NCBI RefSeq assembly: GCF_026151205.1
Contig: NC_087072.1
Coordinates: 4,636,084-4,700,083, forward strand
Origin: Bolinopsis microptera
Lineage: Eukaryota; Ctenophora; Tentaculata; Lobata; Bolinopsidae
Direction of reading: 5' to 3'
DNA: 64,000 nucleotides
The position numbers and the translations under genes are program-made. The notes under the pieces are model-generated. The model was given only the letters and a program-made list of their open reading frames with translations, was not told the origin of the DNA and did not search any database. This document shows positions 10,969 to 22,042 of this stretch, piece after piece (within the stretch, counting starts at the first letter, position 1; each line of letters starts with the position of its first letter).

Positions 10969-11751
10969 CTAGCATGGTCCAAAACTGTTAAAGTTGTCAT
11001 TATGCCACTCATTATCGAACCTGCTTTGGGCATCTAGAAGAGATCGGTTTAGCCTTGATTTGATTGAGTTACAGGATGTGTTCACAAAGTCAGGTTTATT
11101 CTGTGGATTGGAGTCCTTGAATTGATTCCAAAGCCAAGAAGATTTATAAATAAAGTTATGGCTTGGCTTTGGTGGTATTAGACGGTCATCCCTCAGTTCA
11201 GACATGTTAAGTAAAGAGTAGAGAGATATGGGTACCCTATATTTCACTATTTTAAAGAGTTCAGTTATAGTACGAAGTTTGTAAAGATTATGAACAGTAA
11301 GGAGTTTATGACTGTTAAATAATGGTTTGGTTGATTCCTTGGAATAGAATTCAGCTCCTAGTTTTTGACAACATAAGGGTCTAACAAGTTTATTATGAAC
11401 AGCCGATTTAGAGCGGACACACTTTGCACATGGTTTAATACGTGGATTAACAGAGTTATTAACATTAGACTCATATTTACCCAGTATTTTACATTGAATA
11501 GGTCTAGAACGAGCACATGTTTTGAATTTGTTTTGGTATGAGTTTGCATCTCCAAAAATTATTCTAATACATCTCTTCTGTGTTAAGAATACAGGGTTGA
11601 TAACTTGGTTAGAGACACCACCCCATACTGAGATGGCGAACGTAAGGTGTGATTCAAATAGTGTGTGGTATATCTGCTTGTGCAGTTTTATAGGTAGACA
11701 GTTTTTTATGCAACGACACAGATTATAACAAAATAATAAATTTAGAGCCAC
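10969..11751 (-). mobile_element. 5'-truncated LINE, RT C-terminal region
   Basis: A single open frame of 260 residues. The block LPIKLHKQIYHTLFESHLTF...WGG, then TQKRCIRIIFGDANSYQNKFKTCAR, followed later by EFYSKESTKPLFN and LLTVHNLYKLRTITELFKIVK, is the conserved C-terminal region after the RT thumb in a widespread class of animal LINEs. The polymerase core with its Asp-Asp motif is missing, so this is a 5'-truncated copy with an intact frame. About 35 residues (roughly 90-125, with two C-x2-C pairs) interrupt the usual spacing between the KTCAR and EFYSKE blocks and may be a lineage-specific insertion. Confidence 0.78.
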
Positions 11752-11759
11752 TACATTGA

Positions 11760-13490
11760 ATTGGCTACTTTTACTACGCGGATTTTTATTGACGGATATT
11801 AATCGTCTAAATTTCTTCGAAGTAGCGTGCGCTGGGCCAAATCATTTGGAAAACAAATTTTTTTTTTCCGAAAACAAATTTAAATTTTGGTATTTATTAA
11901 TAACAATCAAAACATATCATATCATAAAAATAAAGCCGCGCGTTGGTTGACTGCCTCAGTAAGGTGAATAATTTAAGCTTGAAGGTGCCCTGCGCATTTA
12001 CAGAACCTTATGCGGCGATCACATATTCATGAGGACCTGTGAGCGCCAAAATTAATTTAAAGTTTCTAGAAGTCATACATCACTTTGAGTTACTCATGCT
12101 TTTGGATTATAAGAGTGCGGATTGTCAGGTATTTCATTCATTCATACTTAATCGGTTTAAAGCTGTATATTTAGAAATCACTATTGTTTAAACTACGAAA
12201 GCAGAACGTAGATAATGGACAATATACCGACGACAATACCAAAAACCCGAGTGCCGCATTGACTTTTCCGGATCCGTTTTTACCGAAGGCTTATCCACCA
12301 GTTACTCATGCTGCATGTATAGTCTGATAATATTTTGTCTTATCTCTAGCAAGCATTCTGTAAATTGAAGTGTCGTATTTATTATAGAAGAGCCAGCCAA
12401 CCTCCGCATTATAGTCTTTTGTGTGCCAAGTTCGTTAATTAACTTGGCACAATGGTCAAGGATTTTTATTGAATTTTTATATAGGGTCATTGTTATATTA
12501 TTTGTATTTTGTTTTTTGACAAAATTATAATAAAATACACGAATATACTTGATGATTTTATTAAATTGAAACGTTCAACAGTTATTTATTCCTGGATTGA
12601 GCTGTTTTCTTTGGTCGCATACACGCAATTATCTAAATTATGAACTATAAATACAGTATCGTATATTATTTGACATTAACGGGTGATACTCGTAAAATAT
12701 CTGTTCCATATATTGGACCGTCGACGAGTCCAACTCGGCGCGCGTCCTGGTAGGTTGTAAACCTACAACATTTGACACAGAGATTAATAATATATAAGTT
12801 GTTCCGCTAAATTTGATTCGTGTCTAAATTGTATCATATTGAATCCCCATTTTAAATTTGGTCATTTACAATTTATTTAGATCATCTAATAAATCAGCTC
12901 GAATAGCTTTTCAAAACCAAATAAGTACCATAGTACTAGAAACTAATACTATAGTATTATTAGTACTAAAAAATAAAAGTATTTTCATCTAATATTATTT
13001 TCTGTCGCTTCACAAAAAACTTTAAACTGAAACAACTTTAAACTGAAGTACTTCCATTTAAATCGTCAATTTCATATAATTACAAAAATACCTGGTGCTT
13101 GCCCGACGTTACCCAAGTTTTAGAGTAGGCCGGCGAGGAGACATGAAATGATACTATTGAAAATTATGTTTGTATGATGTAACAGTATGTAGATGAAGTT
13201 TTCAGTAAAAAAATTTGGAAAATTAAATGAAGGGATTAGGGTATCGGGCATACACTCATCGGGTTTAACATCAGATCTTAAAAAATTGTTAATTCTAAGA
13301 AATAAAATAGCATATTTCATACTTTTAAGCCAATGAACTGTATTTTAAAAATGATATTCGAAATAAAACAATATACATCTACTATACAATTTAAAATCAT
13401 ATCTAGTTAAATAAAACATGCAATGCAATGGCTTCCTGTTATAAATACAAAAATATCATAATTAATTGTGAACAAGTCCATGTAAAAACT
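11760..13490. other. No gene seen
   Basis: AT-rich, with no supported exon or RNA gene. Short unsupported frames at 12302-12490 and 13120-13320 (minus) have no recognisable content. Confidence 0.4.
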
Positions 13491-13496
13491 TTATAA

Positions 13497-15086
13497 CTAA
13501 TCATGTTTAAAATGGGATCTTCGAAAGAACATTACAAACCCAAAGTAAACGATTCTGAAGAGTAAATAAGAAACAAATATTGCAATAAGAAGGACAAAAC
13601 CTATAATGTCTAAATGGTACATCTCCAAGAAATTCTGCTGTTTGATAACCTGGTTGACCAAGTAGTCCAAGTTTCTGTACTTTAACAGCAAGTTCAAGTG
13701 ATATAGCAATTTTTCTTTTCCATCAGCTGGCTCAGTGGTATAGATGTCGACCGCTTTAGACATCTCAGCGCGATATGAGTCATTTTCTTCTGTCATTTTA
13801 TTAAGTATGTGATTCAGGTGTTTCTTTGTCATTTTGTTAGGAAGAATCATTTCTCCAAAACCTCTGTATTGAACGGACTCACCATTAAGAGCCTGTTCTG
13901 CAAATACAGGAGTACACAACACTGGAACCTGGTAATATATTGTTTCAATTTTACCATTGTTCCCACAATGTGATATGAAGAGTTTGATAACTCCACTAGC
14001 CAATAGGTCTCGTTGGGGGATCCAGGATGAGAGATAGAACTTGGTTGAAAGTGCAGGGAGTTTGTGTTGAGTTTCTGTGTGGACTTTCAGAATAACACTT
14101 AAATTGCTTTCTTCTAGTACCTCAAGCAAGGTGGTGTGCCATTTCAACCATGTGAGATCAGTGTATGTTCCCATTGATACAAGAACAATGGGGCCCGTTT
14201 GTTTTTCAACAAATTCTTTTACATCACCTTGAAGTGGTTGTCCTTCCTTCAAACTTGAACCTCCAACTTGAACCACATTATTAGCAACTTGATATGGGAA
14301 TGAAAATGCTGGATGATCATTCAAAATGAAAAGCTGTATTCTGTCATTTAAGGATTGAGTTGATTTAACGCCATGTTTTTCATAAGTCGGTTGCAACATA
14401 TCCTCAATAGAAGATGTCAACATTGCTCCGCCGGAAACTAGGTTATACATAGCATAGAATCTCTTCCAAAATCCTGGTTTTTCTCCATTGAAAACTTGAA
14501 TTGCCAGACCAGGTTCGCTGCAGAGAAACATGGGAAGATTTTGAACCTCTCTAGTTTTGCTGTACTCAACCTCTGGAATGTAGGCAGCTAGTGGAATGTC
14601 ATCATCATTAGTCACTGCAAGAATTGGAAGAGCAGTTCGTTCCTCAGCAATAATAAGATCAAATTTTCCTTTTTCTATCAAGGCTAAGAATTGATCACTA
14701 GTGTAATAGTCGATGAACATGCGATAGAGCCTTTTCCAACTTTTTCTACACAGTTCATTTGAAACCATAGTATCTGTGTACATGAACTGGTCCCTCCCTG
14801 AGTTTATTACATCTTCCAAGCATTCATATACTATATCATCAAATTCTGTTGCAGTCAAAATTTCCCAGAATGGCGGAAGCAATTTGAAGTTTTCGTGCTG
14901 AATAGTATGACGATCATCAATCCTGAGAGATACAAAAGTTATTTCGTGTCCCTGTTTGGCGAGTAGATGTCCAATATCTGACAAGGCAAAATAGTGACTA
15001 CCCGGAAATGGGGCAGTTACAAGTATCTTAGCTCCCTCTGAGTTGGAAAATAAAAACAGGAATAGCAGCCATTGCAGTTGTATCAT
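13497..15086 (-). CDS. UDP-glucuronosyltransferase, copy 1
   Basis: A single-exon gene of 529 residues, the normal length for the family. It transfers glucuronic acid (or another sugar) from a UDP-sugar to small lipophilic molecules in the ER. The N-terminal signal peptide (residues 1-18) is followed by PFPGSHYF with the catalytic His at residue 31. FDLIIAEE (142-149) is the position where vertebrate enzymes carry the catalytic Asp, here Glu148. The donor signature starts at about residue 354 (SSWIPQRDLL) and includes LFISHCGNNGKIE (369-381) and FAEQALN (395-401). A membrane helix lies at 493-516, followed by a short basic tail with the ER-retention-like end KHD. The start Met sits right at the signal peptide and aligns with copy 2. 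The next gene is a tandem paralogue about 1.7 kb upstream. Substrate cannot be told. Confidence 0.95.
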   Translation of the reverse strand: MIQLQWLLFLFLFSNSEGAKILVTAPFPGSHYFALSDIGHLLAKQGHEITFVSLRIDDRHTIQHENFKLLPPFWEILTATEFDDIVYECLEDVINSGRDQFMYTDTMVSNELCRKSWKRLYRMFIDYYTSDQFLALIEKGKFDLIIAEERTALPILAVTNDDDIPLAAYIPEVEYSKTREVQNLPMFLCSEPGLAIQVFNGEKPGFWKRFYAMYNLVSGGAMLTSSIEDMLQPTYEKHGVKSTQSLNDRIQLFILNDHPAFSFPYQVANNVVQVGGSSLKEGQPLQGDVKEFVEKQTGPIVLVSMGTYTDLTWLKWHTTLLEVLEESNLSVILKVHTETQHKLPALSTKFYLSSWIPQRDLLASGVIKLFISHCGNNGKIETIYYQVPVLCTPVFAEQALNGESVQYRGFGEMILPNKMTKKHLNHILNKMTEENDSYRAEMSKAVDIYTTEPADGKEKLLYHLNLLLKYRNLDYLVNQVIKQQNFLEMYHLDIIGFVLLIAIFVSYLLFRIVYFGFVMFFRRSHFKHD

Positions 15087-15202
15087 ATTCCTGAGTGAGA
15101 TTTGTTTACTATGAAATATGTATGGGAATTAACTATGAAGTAAGCACATATTTGTGTAAGATAACCTCCCAACAAGTGTGTATGCATTTAAAAAAGTCTT
15201 TA

Positions 15203-15667
15203 CAAAATTTCGCCATATTTTCGGACCGCCAAAATTTCGGTCGTCGTAATAGAATCCGTCGCATTATCTTTTAGCTTATTTCAATGACTGTGCCTTCACT
15301 GCTTTATTTTGTTTCTAAAAAGTAATATCAAGTAAAATAAATAAATAAATTCTGGCATCTTGGGACAAATTATCACCACACCAATGACGAATTGAATGTC
15401 AAGCAATACAGTTTAAATTTGCATTAAAATACATGTATGTGCTAACATGAAAGTCTTACAGTCTTAATACAGACTAAGTTTGAACATGATTTTACCGAAT
15501 TTCAGAAATTTCCTTACTGCTTACTGTCACAAAAAATGATGAAAAATACCCTTATTTTCTGTGACGTCCGAAATTTGACGGTTTTTGTTCAATTTCGCCA
15601 TATTTTCGGACCGCCAAAATTTCGGTCGTCGCAAATTAGGCCGCCATAAATATGTCTTGTAAGGTAG
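15203..15667. mobile_element. ~465-bp MITE in UGT copy 1 flank
   Basis: Present upstream of UGT copy 1 and absent at the matching place upstream of copy 2, where the flanks AAGTCTTT and GCAATATAAT are almost adjacent. It has short inverted ends (CTTTACAA and TTGTAAGG). It carries one ~50-bp block containing AATTTCGCCATATTTTCGGA twice in direct orientation, at 15214-15260 and 15592-15640. A related block occurs in the element at 44246-45053. No coding capacity, so it is presumably mobilised by a transposase elsewhere. Confidence 0.65.
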
Positions 15668-16748
15668 GCAATATAATATTAATAATGAAACAAGTTTTTG
15701 AAGTATATAGTTTACTTTTTATCTTTGTTTATTAATCACAATACAAATTTATCATATAACAAAACGAGTATATTTAATTGAGTTTGAGGCGTCCTAATCC
15801 TCTACATATTCAAGATTGGTGCTTCTCTTGTATCACATATAATAATCAATTCAATATGAATTTAAAAACAGATAAATAGACTTTAAACAATAATTAATGT
15901 CTTTGATATGTCACGATCAATTGTGTTTAATCCAATTACAAAATCACATTCACACTTATATACGGGAATAATCAGTAATTGAACTTCCATAACTATGATT
16001 CAATAGGCATAACAACTTAAGTAATAGACAGGCTCCATAAATCATTATTTGTAAATCATTGCTATAAAATGACTTACCATAAAAATTACTATTCGTTATT
16101 AATTACCAACATAACATACATGACATATTAACTAGTTAGAATGTTGAAATTTCGCTGAAGTCTTCCCCTCCTGATGAATATGATCGTTGAATTGCATGAT
16201 ATTGAAATTAGACCAAATTTAACTACTTAGACTTGAGTCAATTATATGGGCAAACGTTTAAAACATTATGAAAGCATTTTAAAATGTAGCTATAGCTACT
16301 TCATTTTGCAACTAGTTGAGAGTCTTTACTTTCAACAAAAGCTTCTTATTTTCTTTGTTAAACTGCTAACGTAGTTTCATATCGAATAGCAATGGTTCAG
16401 TCAATGAAGTTAACCCGGTATAGAATTAAATCTCTGGACAGAGTTAGATAGAATTGCTCCCTGGCCGCAGGTTGTAAACATTCATTGTAAATAAATTAAA
16501 TATATTAAGCTCATCAAATATTGATAATTAATTAACATGCAGATATAAAGATTGATAGCATAATAAATTAGAGAAAAATGACACACAATTTCGAACTTTC
16601 TCCTAATCATAACAATCAGATCAAAGATGAATAAAAAGTATGCCTGTCTTATGAAGTAAAATATTTTGTTCGGAATTATAGCATCTTGCCAATCAATTGA
16701 GCATAAAATAAACATAAAATACAGAACATTTAACTAAAACGTTTTCGA

Positions 16749-18338
16749 CTAATCTTGTTTTTGACGAGATTTACAAAAAACCATTACAAACCCACAGTAA
16801 ATAATTCTGGAGAGTATATACGAAACAAATATTGCGATAAGAAGGACAAAACCTATAATGTCTAAATGGTACATCTCTAAGAAATTCTGCTGTTTGATAA
16901 TCTGGTTGACCAAGTAGTCCAAGTTTCTATACTTTAACAGCAAGTTTAAGTTATATAGCAATTTTTCTTTTCCATCAGCTGGCTCCGTTGTAAAGATGTC
17001 GACTGCTTTAGACATCTCAACGCGATATGAATCATTTTCTTTTATCATTTTATCAAGTACTTGCTTCAGGATTTCCTTTGTCATTTTGTTAGGAAGAATC
17101 ATTTCTCCAAAACCTCTGTATTGAACGGACTCACCATTAAGAGCCTGTTCTGCAAATACAGGAGTACACAACACTGGAACCTGGTAATATATTGTTTCAA
17201 TTTTACCATTGTTCCCACAATGTGATATGAAGAGTTTGATAACTCCACTAGCCAATAGGTCTCGTTGGGGGATCCAGGATGAGAGATAGAACTTGGTTGA
17301 AAGTGCAGGGAGTTTGTGTTGAGTTTCTGTGCGGACTTTCAGAATAACACTTAAATTGCTTTCTTCTAGTACCTCAAGCAAGGTGGTGTGCCATTTCAAC
17401 CATGTGAGATCAGTGTATGTTCCCATTGATACAAGAACAATAGGGGCCGTTTGTTTTTCAACAAATTCTTTTACATCACCTTGAAGTGGTTGTCCTTCTT
17501 TCAAACTTGAACCTCCTACTTGAACCACATTATTAGCAACTTGATATGGGAATGAAAATGCTGGATGATCATTCAAAATGAAAAGCTGTATTCTGTCGTT
17601 TAAGGATTGAGTTGATTTAACGCCATGTTTTTCATAAGTCGGTTCCAACATATCCTCAATAGCAGATGTCAACATTGCTCCGCCGGAAACCAGGTTATAC
17701 ATAGCATAGAATCTCTTCCAAAATCCTGGTTTTTCTCCATTGAAAACTTGAATTGCCAGACCAGGTTCGCTGCAGAGAAACATGGGAAGATTTTGAACCT
17801 CTCTTGTTTTGCTGTACTCAACCTCTGGAATGTAGGCAGCTAGTGGAATGTCATCATCATTAGTCACTGCAAGAATTGGAAGAGCAGTTCGTTCCTCAGC
17901 AATAATAAGATCAAATTTTTCTTTTTCTATCAAGGCTAAGAATTGATCACTAGTGTAATAGTCGATGAACATGCGATAGAGCCTTTTCCAACCTATTCTA
18001 CACACATAGTTTGAAACCATAGTATCTGTGTACATGAACTCGTCTCTCCCTGAGTTTATTACATCGGCCACACATGCATAAGCTATCTCATCAAATTCTG
18101 TTGCAGTCAAAATTTCCCAGAATGGTGGTATCAGCTTGAAGTTTTCGTGCTGAATAGTATGACGATCATCAATTATTAGAGATACAAAAGTTATTTCGTG
18201 TCCCTGTTTGGCGAGTAGATGTCCAATATCTGACAAGGCAAAATAGTGACTACCCGGAAATGGGGCAGTTACAAGTATCTTAGCTCCCTCTGAGTTGGAA
18301 AATAAAAACAGGAATAGCAGCCATTGCAGTTGTATCAT
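16749..18338 (-). CDS. UDP-glucuronosyltransferase, copy 2
   Basis: Tandem paralogue of copy 1 with the same length (529 residues) and the same single-exon form. The frame is open for 49 more codons upstream to 18485, but the Met at 18338 starts the signal peptide and aligns with copy 1, so it is chosen. His31, Glu148, the SHCGNNG donor loop and the FAEQALN motif are all kept. Compared with copy 1, residues 117-420 differ at only about five places. Residues 84-116 (acceptor-binding half) differ at ten, and 421-437 and the cytosolic tail are also divergent. About 100 bp of sequence upstream of the start codon is shared with copy 1, so the two genes probably share promoter elements. Confidence 0.95.
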   Translation of the reverse strand: MIQLQWLLFLFLFSNSEGAKILVTAPFPGSHYFALSDIGHLLAKQGHEITFVSLIIDDRHTIQHENFKLIPPFWEILTATEFDEIAYACVADVINSGRDEFMYTDTMVSNYVCRIGWKRLYRMFIDYYTSDQFLALIEKEKFDLIIAEERTALPILAVTNDDDIPLAAYIPEVEYSKTREVQNLPMFLCSEPGLAIQVFNGEKPGFWKRFYAMYNLVSGGAMLTSAIEDMLEPTYEKHGVKSTQSLNDRIQLFILNDHPAFSFPYQVANNVVQVGGSSLKEGQPLQGDVKEFVEKQTAPIVLVSMGTYTDLTWLKWHTTLLEVLEESNLSVILKVRTETQHKLPALSTKFYLSSWIPQRDLLASGVIKLFISHCGNNGKIETIYYQVPVLCTPVFAEQALNGESVQYRGFGEMILPNKMTKEILKQVLDKMIKENDSYRVEMSKAVDIFTTEPADGKEKLLYNLNLLLKYRNLDYLVNQIIKQQNFLEMYHLDIIGFVLLIAIFVSYILSRIIYCGFVMVFCKSRQKQD

Positions 18339-18713
18339 ATTCCTGAGTAAGATTTGTTTAATGTTTATTATGAAATATGTATGGGAATTAACTATGAAGT
18401 AAGCACATATTTGTGTAAGATAACCTCCCAACAAGTGTGTATGTATTTTATTTTGGAAAGTCTTTGCTTCGCAATATAATAGCAATAATGAAGAACAAGT
18501 TTTAGGGAGTATACAATTTACTTTTTATCTTTGTTAATCACAATAAAAATTTATCATATAACAAAAGTATATTTAATTGAGTTTGAGGCGTCCTAATCCT
18601 CTACATATTGGTGCTTCTCTTGTATCATATATGATAATAAATTCAATATGAATTTAAAAACAGATAAATGGACTTTAAATAATAATTAATGTCTTTGATA
18701 TGTCACGACATAC

Positions 18714-21700
18714 ACCAAAACCTTTTTTTCCGAGATTCGGGATTTGACTTCATATTAAGAAAGTATAGATTACAACAATAAGATTTGATGACTATCAGAC
18801 TGAGGATATTTGGTTAACCTCTTCTCACAATGGAGGAAATTATCAACAGCAAAATCAACCACATCATCAAATTTGTGGAACAGTCAAAAAGACTAGAAAA
18901 AAATCTCCTTGGGTAACCCTCTAGGAGTTAACATGATTGATTGGGAATCGAGCGGTTTACTCGATTAATGTTTACTCAAAATTATAATACAAACAGTAAT
19001 AGATAGAAAATAGTAACGTTAAAGAATTCTTTAAAAAAAACCCTCTGGAAAGGGCACTGCACACGGTTTATCAAAAAGTACACTGTGATCATGAAGTACT
19101 ATGAACTACAGATTTAAAAACACAACGCTTCACGCTACACATGATATTACACATCCATAATATCGATCCTATAGGTTAAGAAGTTTAGAATTGCACTGAA
19201 CAGCTTGGACTATTGTTTTTAAAATTTTGTGCAAAATTTTACCATCAGTGATTAATGATTTTGGCCGGTAACTCAGCGCTTACAGTAATTATGAGTGCGC
19301 GATTGAGATTAATGTATGGAAAAAGAATTTAGCGGCAGTGAAATGCTTGCTTATCTACGCTAAGTGGGGGTAGTTATGCGAGTGGTTATTATATTGGTAG
19401 TCAGTAATTGCATGTTGTTATTTAATTTGTGTCATTTAGTGTAGTTTCTATGTGCTGGGTTGTGTGATTTTCATACTGCTCCCTGTTGCAAGCCATTAAT
19501 TAGACAATAGACTTAATTTAAACTTAGATTATATTCGTTTCAGTTGAAATTCGATTCAGGTTAAATGTTAAAAGTTTCAATTTCACGTCGAAAGTTTAAA
19601 TTTCACGTCAGGAAATATAAAATCCACATAGAAGCACCAATTCCTTGTCTGCCCGCTGAAGTACTACAACTGAAGTGGGTTTGCTCTGAGACAGGTAGTG
19701 ACAGCTTCAAGAATCCAGAGGTCTGTTGCGTTGATATTTATTTATTTATGATTTCGTATATACTTTGGGAGTCCTGGCATGCAGCTAGCAGTCATTTTAA
19801 ACGTTTTTTAGCTGATTCTTTAACTGAACATTATTTACAGTCCGTACAAGAAGCCCTTTAAAGGATTATACAATTGAATAATAAATGACGAAGTTACAGA
19901 CCGAACAAGGCCGAGAGAAGCAAAAAGATTCGTCTTATCAAGCTGATTACGATTCTGTAAAAATTATTTCTTTTTAAAACTGACACTTTTTGAGTTATAG
20001 GCATTTTAAGCCTTAAATCTGCCTTTTTTACGATGAATTTATTAAGTCCTTTGAGGCCAGATTTCATACCTTAAAACTCAAAATTGAGAGAAAGCCTGTT
20101 ACAAAAAGTTGGATATGATCATCAGCTACACTCACAAGAGAAATGTTCAATTTGCTTACGCGTCCAATTTGTGAGCTCTGTTATCAGTAAAGTTTATTAG
20201 CTTTTAAAGTGTAAAGGGGGGCCTGATGGCTACTTTTTACCAAGATGCAGTGAAACAGATTGGAACAACAGAGGCGGTTTTTCATTCTTTGTACAAGAAG
20301 ATCGGTCGAAAAGATCATGTTGAGTTCACTGAGGAGCTGGTATTTACAAATGGAGGAACGAAAAAGGATCTGTCATCGTTCTTTTTCTAAGTTGTCAATT
20401 GTTCGCTAGACTTGATCAAGTTGCTGAAAAGTGGATGTTTAGAAGTAGATTCGTTGAAATCGGAAGCGAAAACATGCAATCAAAGAACTAGCTGAGGTCC
20501 AGAGTGAGCTACTGGTTAGCAAAAGGGAACAGATAGATATTCTTCAATCTGGTATTCAGACTACATTGAAGAAAGAACTGAAATCATACAGCGAGGCTGT
20601 TAAGAAGACAACTGTTGAATCGATCACTTTGAAGAAAATTCAAACCGCTGTAAAAGACATTGTAAAAGATAGGAGTAAAAACCTGATGATATTCGGTTTG
20701 GAGGAAGCAGCGGATGAAGATATTCACTCTACAGTCAAGGAAGTATTCGTGTCGATTGAAGAGAAACCCTTTTTTAAGGCAGAGAGGATCGGGAAACAGC
20801 ATAGTAGTGACATTTCCAGGCCTGTCAAGGTCGTATTGGACAGTTCAGCCGCATTGACAGATCTTTTGAGAAAATCGAAGGAGCTCAAAAGCACGATTTT
20901 CAAAAATGTTTACTTGACACCTGATCGAACCCTGGAGCAGAGAGTAGAACATCGAAAACTGGTAGCACAATTGAGAGAGAAAGCTCGAGAAACGCCAAAC
21001 GAACATCATTTTATCAGGAAAGGTGCAGTTTGCAGTCAAGCAAAATCAGTAGAAGATAAGGACACTGTCTCGACAAGTTCAGCAATCAAAAGTAGCAGTG
21101 CAGGAGTAACTAAGAAAAAGGAAAAGAAACCCAGACCACTTTTACCGCATCATATAGCGTGTAATCGACGACCACCACTAGGATACGTGTCACCAGTCAC
21201 AACTGACTCATCAGATTATGATAATTTGTTATTATAACTGGGTTGATTTCTGAGTGATAACGCTGCTTATCTATTAACAGCAACAAATTTTCTGGATTAC
21301 ATGACCGATAAGAAGTTTGTTAAGTAGATACATACAACGGTTTTAATATTATTACATGACACATTATAGGATTGAATTAATATTGTTATTAAAATGCTCA
21401 TTGTAGCCATATATTTTAGATTTTCATCATCATACACTCACAAGAATTTTTGGAGCGATATCTTATGACCTGGGTGATTGGTAAAATGTACAACTTTTTT
21501 TGCAAAAATTTCAATTTTGCTTCTCTCGGCCTTGTTAGGTCTGTAACTTCGTCATTTATTATTCAATTGTATAATCCTTTAAATAGCTTTTTTTACGGAT
21601 TGTGAATAATGTTTTTTTTAAATCAGCCAAAAAACGTTTAAATTGACTGAAATATCGGTATTTCAGTGACAGACTTCTCAATATTTCCAAAAATATCCAT

Positions 21701-21816
21701 TTTCCCGAATGTGTGTACTTTCAAAAAATTTGTCCAATGCCTCAAATCTTACAGTTGTAATCTATACTTTCTTAATATGAAGTCAAATCCCGAATCTCGG
21801 CAAAAAGGGTTTTGGT
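18714..21816. mobile_element. 3.1-kb TIR element with LINE ORF1-like gene
   Basis: Terminal inverted repeats of about 63-75 bp begin ACCAAAACC and include GAGATTCGGGATTTGACTTC; left 18714-18788, right 21742-21816. A second, inner inverted pair (19790-19926 against 21517-21650) shares ATTCAATTGTATAATCC and its complement. The terminal and inner parts are about 100 bp apart on the right but about 1 kb apart on the left, so the left arm seems to have received an insertion. The element interrupts the duplicated UGT flank, whose empty version is at about 15929. Just outside, CATA lies on the left and TTAA on the right; the empty site reads TCAA, so any 4-bp duplication is unclear. No transposase is visible. 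Confidence 0.8.
20226..21237 (+). pseudogene. LINE ORF1-like nucleic-acid-binding protein
   Basis: Coding starts at an ATG at 20226 (MATFYQDAVKQIG), is broken by a stop near 20390 and frame changes at about 20390-20500, and runs on without interruption from 20566 to 21237 (223 residues). The intact part has an amphipathic N-terminal helix, RSKNLMIFGLEEA (the RNP-like strand of an RRM fold), KAERIGK, VKVVLDS and NVYLTPDRT, and then a basic, Lys-rich tail. This order (coiled coil, RRM, C-terminal domain) is that of LINE ORF1 proteins. There is no endonuclease or polymerase downstream; the TIR arm of the surrounding element follows instead. It may be LINE debris or a gene acquired by the DNA element. 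Confidence 0.65.
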
Positions 21817-22042
21817 TTAATTGTGTTTAATCTAATTAAAAATCACATTAAAAATCACATTCATCACAATCTTATTCGTTCAGTTAAAAATATGGGAATA
21901 ATCAGTAATTGAGCTTCCATATGCCTTAATAGGCATAACAACTTAAGTAATACGACAGGCTCCATAAATCATTATTTGTAAATCATTGCTATAAAATTAG
22001 TTACCATAAAAATTACTGTTCGTTATAAATTACCAACATAAT

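Noticed and set aside
17625-17843. Plus-strand frame inside UGT copy 2
   Set aside because: Antisense shadow of the UGT coding strand; the equivalent frame is not kept in copy 1.
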